A DNA stretch of 64,000 nt from DASQFQ01 sp963805525 (GCA_963805525.1 CAWDUT010000004.1:62001-126000), one strand, 5' to 3'; counted from the stretch's first letter, positions 51,567 to 60,427 are shown. Numbers and translations: made by a program. The notes: generated by a model from the letters alone, not told the origin.

Positions 51567-52703
51567 CTAGGCCTTGGCCACTCCGGGCGAGCTCGACGTG
51601 CCCTCGTAGCGGCTCTTGGTGCTGTTGTACGGGACCACCGTCGTCTTGTCGAGGAACTTCAGGCCGGTGTTGACGTCGGCGACGCCCGACAGCGTTGACG
51701 ACGCCTTGGCGAGATACAGCTCCATGATCGGGAAGAAGCCCTGCAGGTAGGGCTGCTGGTCGATCGTGAAGTCGATCTGGTCGGCGGCAAGCAGCTTCTG
51801 GGTGACCGGTGTCAGGTCGTAGCCGCCGCCCTTGACGCCCTTGTCGCGCAGCTTCTGCTTCTGGATCGTCTGGGCCAGGCTCTGCGTGCTGCCGGCGTCG
51901 ACGGCGAAGTAGCCCTTGGTGTCGGGATGGCTCTGCGCGTAGGAGTCGATGACCGACAGCTCCGCCGGCAGCTCCGCGCCGGTGGTGATGACATGCGTCT
52001 TGATGCCCGAGACCTTCCGGAGCACGCTGAGCGCGCCATCGATCCGCGGCTGGATGTTGGACTGGCCGGGCGTGGCGATGAACAGCGCGACGTCGCCGGA
52101 GGGGACGAGGCCCTGGATCCGCTTGCCCATCGCCACCCCGGAGGCGAACAGGTCCTGGCCGATGTAGGCCAGCCGGGCGTTGCTCACCTCATCCGCGTTG
52201 TAGGCGAGGACCGGGATCTTGGCCTTCAGCGCCGACTCGACGGGCTGGTTGAACGCCTTCTTGTCGACGAGGCAGACCGCGATTCCGTCGGCGCCGCTGG
52301 TGACGGCGGTGTTGAACGCGTTGACCATCTCGTTGACGTTGGAGTTCTTGGAGCCGGTGAACTGGTAGCTGCAGCCGAGCAGCTTGCAGGCGTCCTCGGC
52401 GCCGTAGCGGGTCGGCACGAAGAACGGGTTCGTCGTCACGTGGTTGACGAGCACGAACTTCGGGCTGCCCTCGGTCTTGAAGATGCCGCTGGCGGACGTG
52501 CCGCTCTGTGCCTTGCTCGTCGCCGGCTTGTTGCCATCACCGCCGCAGGCCGCGATCGCCGTGCTCACCAGCGCCGCCGCGCCTCCGGTCAGCGCCGCCC
52601 GCCGACTGATCGCCGCGAGCGGATGCCGCTCGGGCGCGTCCTCTCGGGCTTCCTGCCACTCGAGGCGCTCAAGCGCGTCGTTGACGGGATCCAGTTCCGA
52701 CAT
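51567..52703 (-). CDS. Sugar ABC importer substrate-binding lipoprotein
   Basis: 378 residues from the ATG at 52703, with GGAGGAGGAGGGA upstream. A 32-residue hydrophilic leader precedes a twin-arginine ISRRAALTGGAAALVS and a lipobox IAAC (Cys53), so it is probably exported folded by Tat and lipid-anchored. The mature protein is a type-1 periplasmic-binding fold of the ribose/arabinose kind: FVLVNHVTTNPFFVPTRYGA, AVTSGADGIAVCLVD, GYFAVDAGSTQSLAQT and IDQQPYLQGFFPI. First gene of the importer-mutarotase operon, with a LacI-type operator 84 bp upstream. Confidence 0.92.
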   Translation of the reverse strand: MSELDPVNDALERLEWQEAREDAPERHPLAAISRRAALTGGAAALVSTAIAACGGDGNKPATSKAQSGTSASGIFKTEGSPKFVLVNHVTTNPFFVPTRYGAEDACKLLGCSYQFTGSKNSNVNEMVNAFNTAVTSGADGIAVCLVDKKAFNQPVESALKAKIPVLAYNADEVSNARLAYIGQDLFASGVAMGKRIQGLVPSGDVALFIATPGQSNIQPRIDGALSVLRKVSGIKTHVITTGAELPAELSVIDSYAQSHPDTKGYFAVDAGSTQSLAQTIQKQKLRDKGVKGGGYDLTPVTQKLLAADQIDFTIDQQPYLQGFFPIMELYLAKASSTLSGVADVNTGLKFLDKTTVVPYNSTKSRYEGTSSSPGVAKA

Positions 52704-52786
52704 TGTCCCTCCTCCTCCAGTGGGGGGTTGGGAACGCGTGTGCTGGACTCCGGCACGACACGGTTCCTCTCTCCTCGGAACGCCAT

Positions 52787-52800
52787 TGTTATCGCTCACA
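52787..52800. promoter_or_regulatory. LacI-type operator O1
   Basis: TGTTATCGCTCACA, a near-palindrome around the central CG typical for LacI/GalR proteins. It is located 84 bp upstream of the substrate-binding protein gene and shares 13 of 14 bases with the operator before the arabinose-isomerase gene. Confidence 0.7.
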
Positions 52801-52821
52801 TCGGAGGCTGTCAAGGCGTAT

Positions 52822-52835
52822 TGTGAACGCTAACG
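52822..52835. promoter_or_regulatory. LacI-type operator O2
   Basis: TGTGAACGCTAACG, the inverted form of the same site, 35 bp (centre to centre) from O1 and 46 bp upstream of the lacI-family start. It may allow autoregulation and cooperative binding with O1. Confidence 0.6.
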
Positions 52836-52881
52836 TGCTGGCTGCGGGCTATCGCACCGGACTCGGATACGCTGGCCGACC

Positions 52882-53922
52882 GTGAGCGCGAGCGGCGAGA
52901 CCAGCCGACGTTCGGCGGGGCGCCCCCGCGCGGCGGTAATGACGGACGTGGCCAAACTGGCCGGGGTCTCGCACCAGACCGTCTCGCGCGTCATCAACGG
53001 CAGCCCGCAGGTCCGCCCCGCGACGCGCGAGCGCGTGCTCGCCGCGATGGCCGAGCTCGACTACCGCCCCAACTCGGCTGCGCGTGCGCTCGTTACCGGC
53101 CGGTCACAGACGCTCGGCGTGGTGAGCTTCGACACCACCCTGTACGGGCCCGCCTCGACGCTCTACGCGATCGAGCGCGCGGCGCACGCCGCGGGCTACT
53201 TCATCATGACCGTGAGCCTCGAGGCGCTCGATCGCGACTCGGTGCTGAGCGCCGTCGACCGGCTGCGGCTGCAGGGCGTCGACGGCATCCTCGTGATCGC
53301 CCCGCTGAAGGGCGCGGGCGAGGGGCTCGTGGACCTCCCCCACGGCCTCCCGCTCGTCGCGGTCGAGGCCGGGCCCGCCGACGCGCTGCCGGTGGTCACC
53401 GTCGACCAGATCGCCGGCGCCCAACTCGCCACCCGCCACCTGCTCGAGCTCGGCCATCCGACCGTCGCGCACATCGCCGGGCCGCCCGACTTCCTCGAGG
53501 CCGAGCTGCGGATCGAGGGCTGGCGCTCGGCGCTGGCCGCGGCCGGCGCCGAGGCCCCGCCGGTGCTGGCCGGCGACTGGAGCCCGCGCTCGGGCTACGA
53601 GCTCGGCCGGCGGCTGGTGACAGAGAGCCACCCGAGCGCGATCTTCGTCGCCAACGACCAGATGGCGCTCGGCGCGCTGCGCGCGCTGCACGAGGCGGGT
53701 TACGAGATCCCGCGGCAGGTCAGCGTGGTCGGCTTCGACGACATCCCCGAGGCGCAGTACTTCACGCCAACGCTAACCACCGTGCGCCAGGACTTCGCCG
53801 AGATCGGCCGCCGCGCCCTCGCCCTGATGCTGGAGATGATGGAGGCCGACGGCGACGTCCCGCCGTCGCCGGCGATGGTCGCGCCGGAGCTGATCCTGCG
53901 CGCCAGCACGGCGCACGCCTAG
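52882..53922 (+). CDS. LacI-family transcriptional regulator of the arabinose-type sugar genes
   Basis: 346 residues from a GTG. The HTH (VMTDVAKLAGVSHQTVSRVIN) and hinge (RPNSAARALVTGRSQTLGVV) are classic. The C-terminal half is a sugar-binding domain (VTVDQIAGAQLATRHLLELGH, FVANDQMALGALRALHEAG, VVGFDDIPEAQYFTPTLTTV). It is divergent from the importer operon and convergent with the isomerase gene. Three matching operators (52787, 52822, 55329) mark its likely targets. The effector is probably a pentose such as L-arabinose, by context. Confidence 0.93.
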   Translation: MSASGETSRRSAGRPRAAVMTDVAKLAGVSHQTVSRVINGSPQVRPATRERVLAAMAELDYRPNSAARALVTGRSQTLGVVSFDTTLYGPASTLYAIERAAHAAGYFIMTVSLEALDRDSVLSAVDRLRLQGVDGILVIAPLKGAGEGLVDLPHGLPLVAVEAGPADALPVVTVDQIAGAQLATRHLLELGHPTVAHIAGPPDFLEAELRIEGWRSALAAAGAEAPPVLAGDWSPRSGYELGRRLVTESHPSAIFVANDQMALGALRALHEAGYEIPRQVSVVGFDDIPEAQYFTPTLTTVRQDFAEIGRRALALMLEMMEADGDVPPSPAMVAPELILRASTAHA

Positions 53923-55319
53923 ATCAGCGCGAACTCGATCCCGGCCTGCTCGCAGAACACGCGCCACGCCTCGGCGTGGCGGCCGAGGTTCATCACCTGG
54001 TGGTGCGGGCCGCCGAGCCGCAGCCAGGCGTCGAGGCAGGCGCGCACGCCGACGTCGGGCTTGAAGCGCCCCCACGGCATCTCGAGGCCCGGCAGGTCGG
54101 GGCCGTCGAGGTTCTCGCCCTCGCACACCACGAGCCGGAACGACTCGCCGCCGAGCGAGACGAGCGTCGCCAGCGTCGCCGGGCCCGGCTGGTACTCGAA
54201 CACGAACGTCGGCGGGTCGTCGAGGCCGCCGATCGCGATCGGGCGCTTGATCAGCCGCACCGGCTTGTCGGAGCGGGCGATCTTCCAGTTGCCCTCCCCC
54301 ATGTGGCTCATCAGGATCGAGTCGGTCGGGAAGTCCATCGCGTACATCTCGGTGAAATGGGCAGTGCCGAGCAGGACGTGGCCGGCGCGGACGAGGGCGG
54401 CGGTCAGCGTGTCGCCCTCCCCCGCGAACCCGTACCCCTTGGCCATCAGGCTGGACGCGGCGGCGAACGGGAGCCGGGCGAAGCGCCCGTCGTCGCCGAT
54501 CGCGTCGAAGTGGGTGGAGTAGGCGCCGCACCCGCGCGCCTCCATCAGCTGCTCGAGCGCGACCTGCATGCGCACGTGGTCCTCGCGCTCGGTGGCGGAG
54601 AGCCGCGGGTCGATCTCGAAGTGCTCGTCCTCGTAGGCGATCACCTCGGCGACCTCCTCCGGCGTCACGGCGACGGTCGCGCGGTAGAGGTCGCCCGGCG
54701 CGATGACGGTGATGCTCGGGCCGAGCGAGCGCAGCAGCGCGCCCTCGTCGACCCGGATGTCGCCCATGTCGTCCATCCCGTAGCCGACCTGCGCGACCTT
54801 GAGGCGGCGCAGCGCGGTGACCGCGGCGGCGGCGCGCGCCCAGAGCCCGACGCGCTCGCTGAACGCGTCGGTCTTCCAGTCCTCGGTGATCACGTCGAAG
54901 GTCGCGCCGGCGCGGACGAGCGCGTTCGCGGTGTCCTGCGCGCCGTGGACGCCCTGGTTGTAGGTCATGTCCGCCATGTCCCACTCAGCGGTGACGTTCG
55001 GCTCGGGCTGGATGTTGGCGAGGCAGAGCGGGAGCCGCGTCTGGCCGAGCGCGCGCGCGACCCGCTGGCCGGGCCCGTAGGTGAGCATCACGACGAGCAG
55101 GCCGTCGACGTCCGCGTTCTCGTGCGCGCGCACGCTGCGCTCGACGTCGGCGCGGTTGCGGGCCGGCGGCTCGACCACCGTCTCGGCGACGCCCCCGAGG
55201 GCGGCCGCGACGTCGGCGAGATAGCGCCCCTGCCGCTCGGTGATCCCCGGCAGCATGTCGTCGTAGAGCTCCTGCATGATCCCGATCACGCCGATCCGGG
55301 GAGTGTGGTGCGGCAGCAT
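53919..55319 (-). CDS. L-arabinose isomerase family protein (L-fucose/L-arabinose isomerase fold)
   Basis: 466 residues. The N-terminus PRIGVIGIMQELYDDMLPGI, the AraA-like LANIQPEPNVTAEWDMADMTYNQGVHGAQD, ILMSHMGEGNWKIAR and the C-terminal GGPHHQVMNLG (metal-binding His pair region) match L-arabinose isomerase relatives. It would turn L-arabinose into L-ribulose; a related sugar is possible since similarity is to the wider family. A LacI-type operator lies 10 bp upstream of its ATG. The kinase and epimerase of the classical AraBD path are not in this window. Confidence 0.87.
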   Translation of the reverse strand: MLPHHTPRIGVIGIMQELYDDMLPGITERQGRYLADVAAALGGVAETVVEPPARNRADVERSVRAHENADVDGLLVVMLTYGPGQRVARALGQTRLPLCLANIQPEPNVTAEWDMADMTYNQGVHGAQDTANALVRAGATFDVITEDWKTDAFSERVGLWARAAAAVTALRRLKVAQVGYGMDDMGDIRVDEGALLRSLGPSITVIAPGDLYRATVAVTPEEVAEVIAYEDEHFEIDPRLSATEREDHVRMQVALEQLMEARGCGAYSTHFDAIGDDGRFARLPFAAASSLMAKGYGFAGEGDTLTAALVRAGHVLLGTAHFTEMYAMDFPTDSILMSHMGEGNWKIARSDKPVRLIKRPIAIGGLDDPPTFVFEYQPGPATLATLVSLGGESFRLVVCEGENLDGPDLPGLEMPWGRFKPDVGVRACLDAWLRLGGPHHQVMNLGRHAEAWRVFCEQAGIEFALI

Positions 55320-55328
55320 CTGGTGGAG

Positions 55329-55342
55329 TGTTAGCGCTCACA
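55329..55342. promoter_or_regulatory. LacI-type operator O3
   Basis: TGTTAGCGCTCACA, palindromic except for one position (perfect form TGTTAGCGCTAACA). It lies immediately upstream of the isomerase start (55319), where a bound repressor would block transcription. Confidence 0.75.
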
Positions 55343-55389
55343 ATTGGAATGTCAAGAGCGCGCCTTTCTGCCTCCTAGACTCCGCTCAG

Positions 55390-56946
55390 ATGTCCGAGAC
55401 GGTCGACACGGCGCGCCAGGACCTCCTGCGCACCGTGGCGGCAGGCACCGCGGGCGTGGTCGGAGAGGAGTTCCTGCAGCGGCTCGTGCAGGCCGTCGGC
55501 GAGACGTTCGGCGGCGGCGTGTGCTGGATCTCGGAGCTGAGCGACAGCGGGCAGACCGCGCGCTCGCTGGCCTCCTGGCCGCCCGAGGCGCTGCCCGCGG
55601 GCCGCGAGTACCAGCTCAGCGGCACGCCGTGCCAGGCGCTGCACGAGCGCTCGGTGGTGAGCTACGAGTCGGGCGTCTCGCCCGCCTTCCCCGAGGACCC
55701 GTTCCTGATCGAGCACGGCCTCGACGGCTACCTCGCCGTCGCCTGTCCGCGCGGCGACGGGCGGCCGATCGGCTACCTCGCGGTGACCACCCAGGAGACG
55801 CTGGACGCGCGGCCGGACGAGCTCGCCGCGCTGCAGATCTTCGCCGCGCGCATCGGCGCGGAGCTCGAGCGGCGCAAGCAGGAGAGCCGGCTGCGCGAGC
55901 GTGAGGCCGCGCTCATCGCCTCGCGCGCCAAGGTGCTCGAGGCGGCCGACGAGGAGCGCAAGCGGATCGGGCGCGACCTCCATGACGGCGCGCAGCAGCG
56001 GCTGATCGCGCTCGGCCAGTTCCTCGACGTCGCCGGCCGCAAGCTCGACAGCGGCGACGCCGCGGAGGCGCGGCGGCTGCTGCGGATCGCGCGCGAGCAG
56101 GTCACCGAGGCGGGCGCGGAGCTGCGCTCGCTCGCCCACGGGCTCCACCCGATCGCGCTCGAGCGCGGGCTGAAGACCGCGCTCGACACGCTCGCGATGC
56201 AGGCGCCGGTCGCGCTCGAGGTCAGCGCGCTGCCCGACCGCCGGCTGCCGGACGTCGTCGAGGCGACGATCTTCTACGTCGTCGCCGAGGCGCTCTCCAA
56301 TGCGGTCAAGCACGCGCGCGCAAGCGTCGTGCGCGTGGCGGTCTCGCTGTCGGAGGCGATCGTCCACGCGACCGTCGCCGACGACGGCATCGGCGGCGCC
56401 GACCTCGAGGGCGGCACCGGCCTCGTGGGGCTGCGCGGGCGCGTCGAGGCGCTCAGCGGCACGCTCGCGGTCACGAGCCCGACCGGCGCGGGCACGACGC
56501 TCGAGCTGACGATCCCGGTGATGCCGTGGCGCAGCGCCCGCGAGCCGTTCATCCAGTACGGCTCCGCCGACGACGACGGCCGCGGCGAGCGCCTGATCCG
56601 CGGGGTGCTCGACGGCATCGTGTGCTGCGCGCTGACGCTCGCGCGCGAGTGGGACCTCGAGGGCGGCCTGCCACGCATCGGCCAGCTGCTGCCGGTCCGC
56701 GACCGCCACGGCGACCGCTATGCCACCGTCCGCGTGACCCGCGTCTCGGTCGTCGCGTTCTCGGAGGTCGACGCCGAGGCGGCGACCGCCGCGATGGGCG
56801 AGCCGACCACGATCGAGCAGTGGCGCGCCGACCGCTGGCGCTTCTTCGAGGCGAGTCGCAGCGAGATCGCGGTCGTCCTGGGCGAGACCGACTGGTCGCC
56901 GAGCCAGGACGAGCCGATGGCCGCCATCTGGTTCACGCTGGCCTGA
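55390..56946 (+). CDS. GAF-domain sensor histidine kinase fused to a C-terminal ASCH domain
   Basis: 518 residues. A GAF domain (about 10-165, with GVCWISELSDSGQTAR) leads to a short coiled coil and HisKA_3 with the phospho-acceptor His198 in RKRIGRDLHDGAQQRLIALG. HATPase follows (VVAEALSNAVKHARAS, GGTGLVGLRGRVEALSG). Beyond residue 378 comes about 130 residues of an ASCH domain: GVLDGIVCCALTLAREW, LPRIGQLLPVRDRHG, TVRVTRVSVVAFSEVD and WRADRWRFFEASR. ASCH is a PUA-like RNA/nucleotide-binding fold, unusual on a kinase. No response regulator lies beside it. The next genes, 20 bp on, are an ABM protein and a CNBD flavoprotein. Confidence 0.9.
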   Translation: MSETVDTARQDLLRTVAAGTAGVVGEEFLQRLVQAVGETFGGGVCWISELSDSGQTARSLASWPPEALPAGREYQLSGTPCQALHERSVVSYESGVSPAFPEDPFLIEHGLDGYLAVACPRGDGRPIGYLAVTTQETLDARPDELAALQIFAARIGAELERRKQESRLREREAALIASRAKVLEAADEERKRIGRDLHDGAQQRLIALGQFLDVAGRKLDSGDAAEARRLLRIAREQVTEAGAELRSLAHGLHPIALERGLKTALDTLAMQAPVALEVSALPDRRLPDVVEATIFYVVAEALSNAVKHARASVVRVAVSLSEAIVHATVADDGIGGADLEGGTGLVGLRGRVEALSGTLAVTSPTGAGTTLELTIPVMPWRSAREPFIQYGSADDDGRGERLIRGVLDGIVCCALTLAREWDLEGGLPRIGQLLPVRDRHGDRYATVRVTRVSVVAFSEVDAEAATAAMGEPTTIEQWRADRWRFFEASRSEIAVVLGETDWSPSQDEPMAAIWFTLA

Positions 56947-56966
56947 ACTGCGACGATTTGGGGACC

Positions 56967-57314
56967 ATGCCGGATCCTTCGAGCCTGCTGATCGCCCGCG
57001 TCCACGGCGTCGCCGTGCGCGGTGCCGAGCTGACCGAGGCGGCCAAGGAGCTGGCCGCCGCCGCGCGCGCCCAGGACGGCTGCCTGAGCTACGACGTCCT
57101 CGCCGAGCCCGGCGCCACCGCCGAGCTCGTGCTCATCGGCGCCTGGCGCACCGACGCCGCCATGCGCGCGCACTTCTCCTCCCCCGCCTACGGCAGCTAC
57201 GTGGAGACCGTCACTGACCTGCTGACGCGGCCGAGCGACGTGGTCATCCACAGCGTCGCGGGCACGGTCCACCCGCTCCCCGACCTGTCACTCGAGCCGG
57301 GGAGAGCGAGCTGA
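56967..57314 (+). CDS. Antibiotic biosynthesis monooxygenase (ABM) domain protein
   Basis: 115 residues with the ABM pattern: LLIARVHGVAVRGAELTEAAKELAAAA, then RAQDGCLSYDVLAEPG and AELVLIGAWRTDAAMRAHFSSPAY. Proteins of this kind form dimers and may oxidise small quinols or aldehydes, though many are of unknown role. Its stop overlaps the start of the flavoprotein gene by one base (TGATG), so it may supply or use reducing power with that enzyme. Confidence 0.85.
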   Translation: MPDPSSLLIARVHGVAVRGAELTEAAKELAAAARAQDGCLSYDVLAEPGATAELVLIGAWRTDAAMRAHFSSPAYGSYVETVTDLLTRPSDVVIHSVAGTVHPLPDLSLEPGRAS

Positions 57315-58990
57315 TGGCCACCACCGTGCTGCGCAGCGAGCGCTTCCCCGACCTCGGCGACGAGCTGCTGTTCCCGCGCCTGTCGGATTCGAAGATCGCG
57401 TGGCTCGGCAAGCGCGGCCGGCGCCAGGCGTTCCAGCCCGGCGAGGTGCTCTACGAGCACGCCGTCCGCGACGCGCCGTTCTACGTGATCGACCGCGGGC
57501 GGGTCGAGTTCATCGACCGCAAGCCGGGCAAGGACATCCACATCGCGGAGGCCGACGCCCGCACGTTCATCGGCGACATCGCGATGTTCACCGGCGAGCC
57601 GACGATCAGCGCCTGCGTCGCCGTCGAGCCGACCGACGTGATCGTGTTCGACCGCGGCGCGCTGCGCGGGATGGTCGCGCGCTGGCCGGAGTTCGGCGAG
57701 CACGTCTTCCGCACGCTGATGGCGCGGCGCGCGTGGCACGAGGCCGAGGGCAACGGCGTCATGCGCCTGATCGCCGCGCGCGGCTCGCGGCGCGCGTTCG
57801 ACGTCCGCGACCTGCTCGAGCGCAACCTGCTGCCGGTGCGCTTCTACGACGTCGACACCGACGAGGAGAGCGCGGCGCTGCTCGAGTGGCTGGGCATCCC
57901 GCGCTCGGAGACGCCGGTGCTCGTCCACGCCACCAACGTCATGCGCAACCCGTCGGCCGCGCAGGTCGCGCGCTCGCTCGGGCTGCGGGCGGAGGTCGAC
58001 GGCGAGCGCTTCGACCTCGTCGTGCTGGGCGCCGGCCCGGCCGGCCTGGCCGCCTCGGTGTACGGCGGCTCGGAGGGCATGCGGACGTTCGTGGCCGAGG
58101 CGTGGGCGCCCGGCGGACAGGCCGGGACGAGCACGCGGATCGAGAACTACCTCGGCTTCCCGGTCGGCATCTCGGGCGTCGAGCTGACCCGCAAGGCGAC
58201 GCTGCAGGCGCGGCGCTTCGACGCGGTGCTCTCGAGCTTCCACAAGGCGGTCGAGCTCGCCGACGGGCCCGAGGGGCTCGTGCGCGTCGACCTCGACGAC
58301 GGCCAGCACGTGCTCGCCCGCACGGTCGTGATGGCAACCGGCGCGAAGTGGCGCGAGCTGCAGGCCGAGGGCGTCGATCGCTTCCGCGGCGCCGGCGTCT
58401 ACCACGCGGCGATGGCGACCGACGCCGAGCGCTGCCGCGGCGAGGACGTGATCGTGGTCGGCGGCGGCAACTCGGCCGGGCAGGCGGCGGTCCACCTCGC
58501 CTCACGGGCCCGCAGCGTGCGTGTCGTGGTGCGCGGCAAGGCGCTCAAGTCGACGATGTCGGCCTACCTCGTCGACCGCATCGAGCGCTCCCCGCACATC
58601 GAGGTGCTGACCCAGACCGAGGTCACCGCCGTGCACGGCTCGGCGACCGTCGAGAGCGCGAGCCTCCGCAACGGCGACGGCAGCGTGCGCCAGGTCCCCA
58701 CCACCGCGGTGTTCGTGATGATCGGGGCCAACCCGTGCACCGAGGCGGCCCAGGGCATGCTCGCCCTCGACCCGGCCGGCTACCTGCTGTGCGGCACCGG
58801 CGCGGCGGCGTGCGAGACCCACCTGGCGTGGCCGCTGGGCGATCGCGAGCCACACCTGCTGGAGACCGTCCGCCCCGGCGTGTTCGCAGCCGGCGACGTG
58901 CGCGCCGGCGCCTCGAACCGCGTGGCGGGAGCGGTCGGCGACGGCGCGATGGTCGTGCGCTTCGCGCACGACGTGCTCGACGGCGCCTAA
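57314..58990 (+). CDS. Cyclic-nucleotide-binding-domain thioredoxin-reductase-like flavoprotein (second paralogue)
   Basis: 558 residues with the same three-part design as the protein at 17269-18846: CNBD (about 35-135, with FIGDIAMFTGEPTISACVAV), a glutaredoxin-like domain (about 150-225, with PVRFYDVDTDEESAALLEWL), and the TrxR-like module (VVLGAGPAGLAASVYGGSEG, GGQAGTSTRIENYLGFPVG, VIVVGGGNSAGQAAVHLA, FAAGDVRAG). The CxxC site is missing here too (RGAGVYHAAMATDAERCRGEDV). Both copies keep one Cys at the end of that segment. It is probably an NADPH-using flavoprotein with an electron acceptor other than thioredoxin. Confidence 0.9.
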   Translation: MATTVLRSERFPDLGDELLFPRLSDSKIAWLGKRGRRQAFQPGEVLYEHAVRDAPFYVIDRGRVEFIDRKPGKDIHIAEADARTFIGDIAMFTGEPTISACVAVEPTDVIVFDRGALRGMVARWPEFGEHVFRTLMARRAWHEAEGNGVMRLIAARGSRRAFDVRDLLERNLLPVRFYDVDTDEESAALLEWLGIPRSETPVLVHATNVMRNPSAAQVARSLGLRAEVDGERFDLVVLGAGPAGLAASVYGGSEGMRTFVAEAWAPGGQAGTSTRIENYLGFPVGISGVELTRKATLQARRFDAVLSSFHKAVELADGPEGLVRVDLDDGQHVLARTVVMATGAKWRELQAEGVDRFRGAGVYHAAMATDAERCRGEDVIVVGGGNSAGQAAVHLASRARSVRVVVRGKALKSTMSAYLVDRIERSPHIEVLTQTEVTAVHGSATVESASLRNGDGSVRQVPTTAVFVMIGANPCTEAAQGMLALDPAGYLLCGTGAAACETHLAWPLGDREPHLLETVRPGVFAAGDVRAGASNRVAGAVGDGAMVVRFAHDVLDGA

Positions 58991-59278
58991 CTAGCGGCCC
59001 TGCTTGCGCAGCTCCTCGGTGATCTTCTGCATCTCGACCTCGATCGGGTCGACCGCCGGCCCGCGCTGAACGTCGCGCGACCCGCTCTCCTTCACCTCGC
59101 GCGGCTTGCGCGCCGAGCTGAGCGTGCGCCACGCCCAGAACGTCGCGACGACGAGCGCGGCGAGGATCGCGATCCAGAGCACCGCGTGGACGAGGCCGAT
59201 GACCGCGCCGACGACGATACGGATCGCCACGATCGCGACGAGGAGGAGGATCACGATGGCGAGCAGGCGCCTGGCCAT
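58991..59278 (-). CDS. Small membrane protein
   Basis: 95 residues. Two hydrophobic helices occupy about residues 4-28 and 32-50 (LLAIVILLLVAIVAIRIVVGAV, LWIAILAALVVATFWAW), followed by a charged cytoplasmic tail ending EVEMQKITEELRKQGR. No family is recognised. It ends directly at the stop of the convergent flavoprotein gene. Confidence 0.78.
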   Translation of the reverse strand: MARRLLAIVILLLVAIVAIRIVVGAVIGLVHAVLWIAILAALVVATFWAWRTLSSARKPREVKESGSRDVQRGPAVDPIEVEMQKITEELRKQGR

Positions 59279-59341
59279 ACGTCGATTACATCACCCCGCG
59301 CACTCGGGCCCGCTCGGACGCCGCTTGACAAGCTGTCGCGC

Positions 59342-60427
59342 GTGCCTCCGCGCGTGCTGATCGTGACCGCCGACATCGGCGCGGGGCATGACCTTCCCGC
59401 GGCGCTGCTCGCCGACGGCATCCGCGAGAGCCGGCCCGGCGCCGAGGTCTCGGTCGTCGACGGGCTCGTCGAGATCGGCCCGGTCGCGCTCCGGCTGGTG
59501 CGGACCGGGACGGAGACGGTGCTCCAGCACCTGCGCCCGCTGTTCGAGCTGCAGTACTGGCTGATCGCGCGGCTGCCGACGCAGCGGCTCGCCCGGCGCC
59601 TGGCGATGCTCATCGGCGGCCGGGCGCTGCTGCGGCTCGTGGCGCGGACGCGGCCGGACGTGATCGTCTCGACCTACCCCGCCACCACCGACGTCCTCGG
59701 CCGCCTGCGGGAGCAGGGCCGCCTCCGCGTGCCGGTCGTCTCGGCGATCACCGACCTCGCCGCGCTGCGCTGGTGGGCCCATCCCGGCGTCGACCTGCAC
59801 CTGATCATCCACCGGGAGTCCGCGGCGGAGGTCAGGCGGATCGCCGGCCCGGCGGCGGCGATCCGGCACGTCCGCGGCCTCTCGCGGCCCGAGTTCACGC
59901 GGCCACCGGCCCGCGAGGAGGCGCGGTCACGGCTCGGGCTCGACCCGGCCGCGCCGCTCGTGCTCGTCTCGGGCGGCGGCTGGGGCATCGGCGACGTCGA
60001 GCGCGCGGCGCGGGTGGCGCTGGAGCGCCCCGGCGTCACGGTCGCCTGCCTGTGCGGATCGAACGCGGGCCTGCGCGAACGGCTGGAGCGCGAGTTCGCG
60101 GCGGAGCCACGCCTGCGCGTCGAGGGGTTCACCGAGGAGATGTGCGCGTGGATGGCGGCGGCCGACGTCCTCGTCCACTCGACGGCCGGCCTCACGGTGC
60201 TCGAGGCCCAGATGTGCGGCACCTGGGCGATCTCCTACGGCTGGGGCATCGCGCACATCCGCCTCAACAACCGCGCCTACGCACGCTTCGGGCTGGCCGA
60301 CGTGGCCGGCTCGCCCGAGGAGCTCCGCGCCGCGCTGGACCGCAGGCTCGCCGCGCCGCGCCCGCGCGATCACTCCTTCGCCGCGTTGCCGTCCGCCGCC
60401 GACGAGGTCCTGGCGCTCCTGCGGTGA
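59342..60427 (+). CDS. Glycosyltransferase (MGDG synthase/GT28-like)
   Basis: 361 residues from the GTG at 59342. It has the N-terminal lipid-sugar transferase motif RVLIVTADIGAGHDLPAALLA, where H and G bind the acceptor head, and a GT-B second domain with LVLVSGGGWGIGDVERA, and ADVLVHSTAGLTVLEAQMCGT (donor-binding Glu). Relatives are the processive diacylglycerol glucosyltransferases and MGDG synthases, which add sugars to membrane lipids using UDP-sugars. Its end overlaps the convergent DedA gene by 58 bp. Confidence 0.88.
   Translation: MPPRVLIVTADIGAGHDLPAALLADGIRESRPGAEVSVVDGLVEIGPVALRLVRTGTETVLQHLRPLFELQYWLIARLPTQRLARRLAMLIGGRALLRLVARTRPDVIVSTYPATTDVLGRLREQGRLRVPVVSAITDLAALRWWAHPGVDLHLIIHRESAAEVRRIAGPAAAIRHVRGLSRPEFTRPPAREEARSRLGLDPAAPLVLVSGGGWGIGDVERAARVALERPGVTVACLCGSNAGLRERLEREFAAEPRLRVEGFTEEMCAWMAAADVLVHSTAGLTVLEAQMCGTWAISYGWGIAHIRLNNRAYARFGLADVAGSPEELRAALDRRLAAPRPRDHSFAALPSAADEVLALLR

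Noticed and set aside
59325..59330. TTGACA before the glycosyltransferase gene
   Set aside because: Only 11 bases separate it from the start codon, so there is no room for a -10 box.
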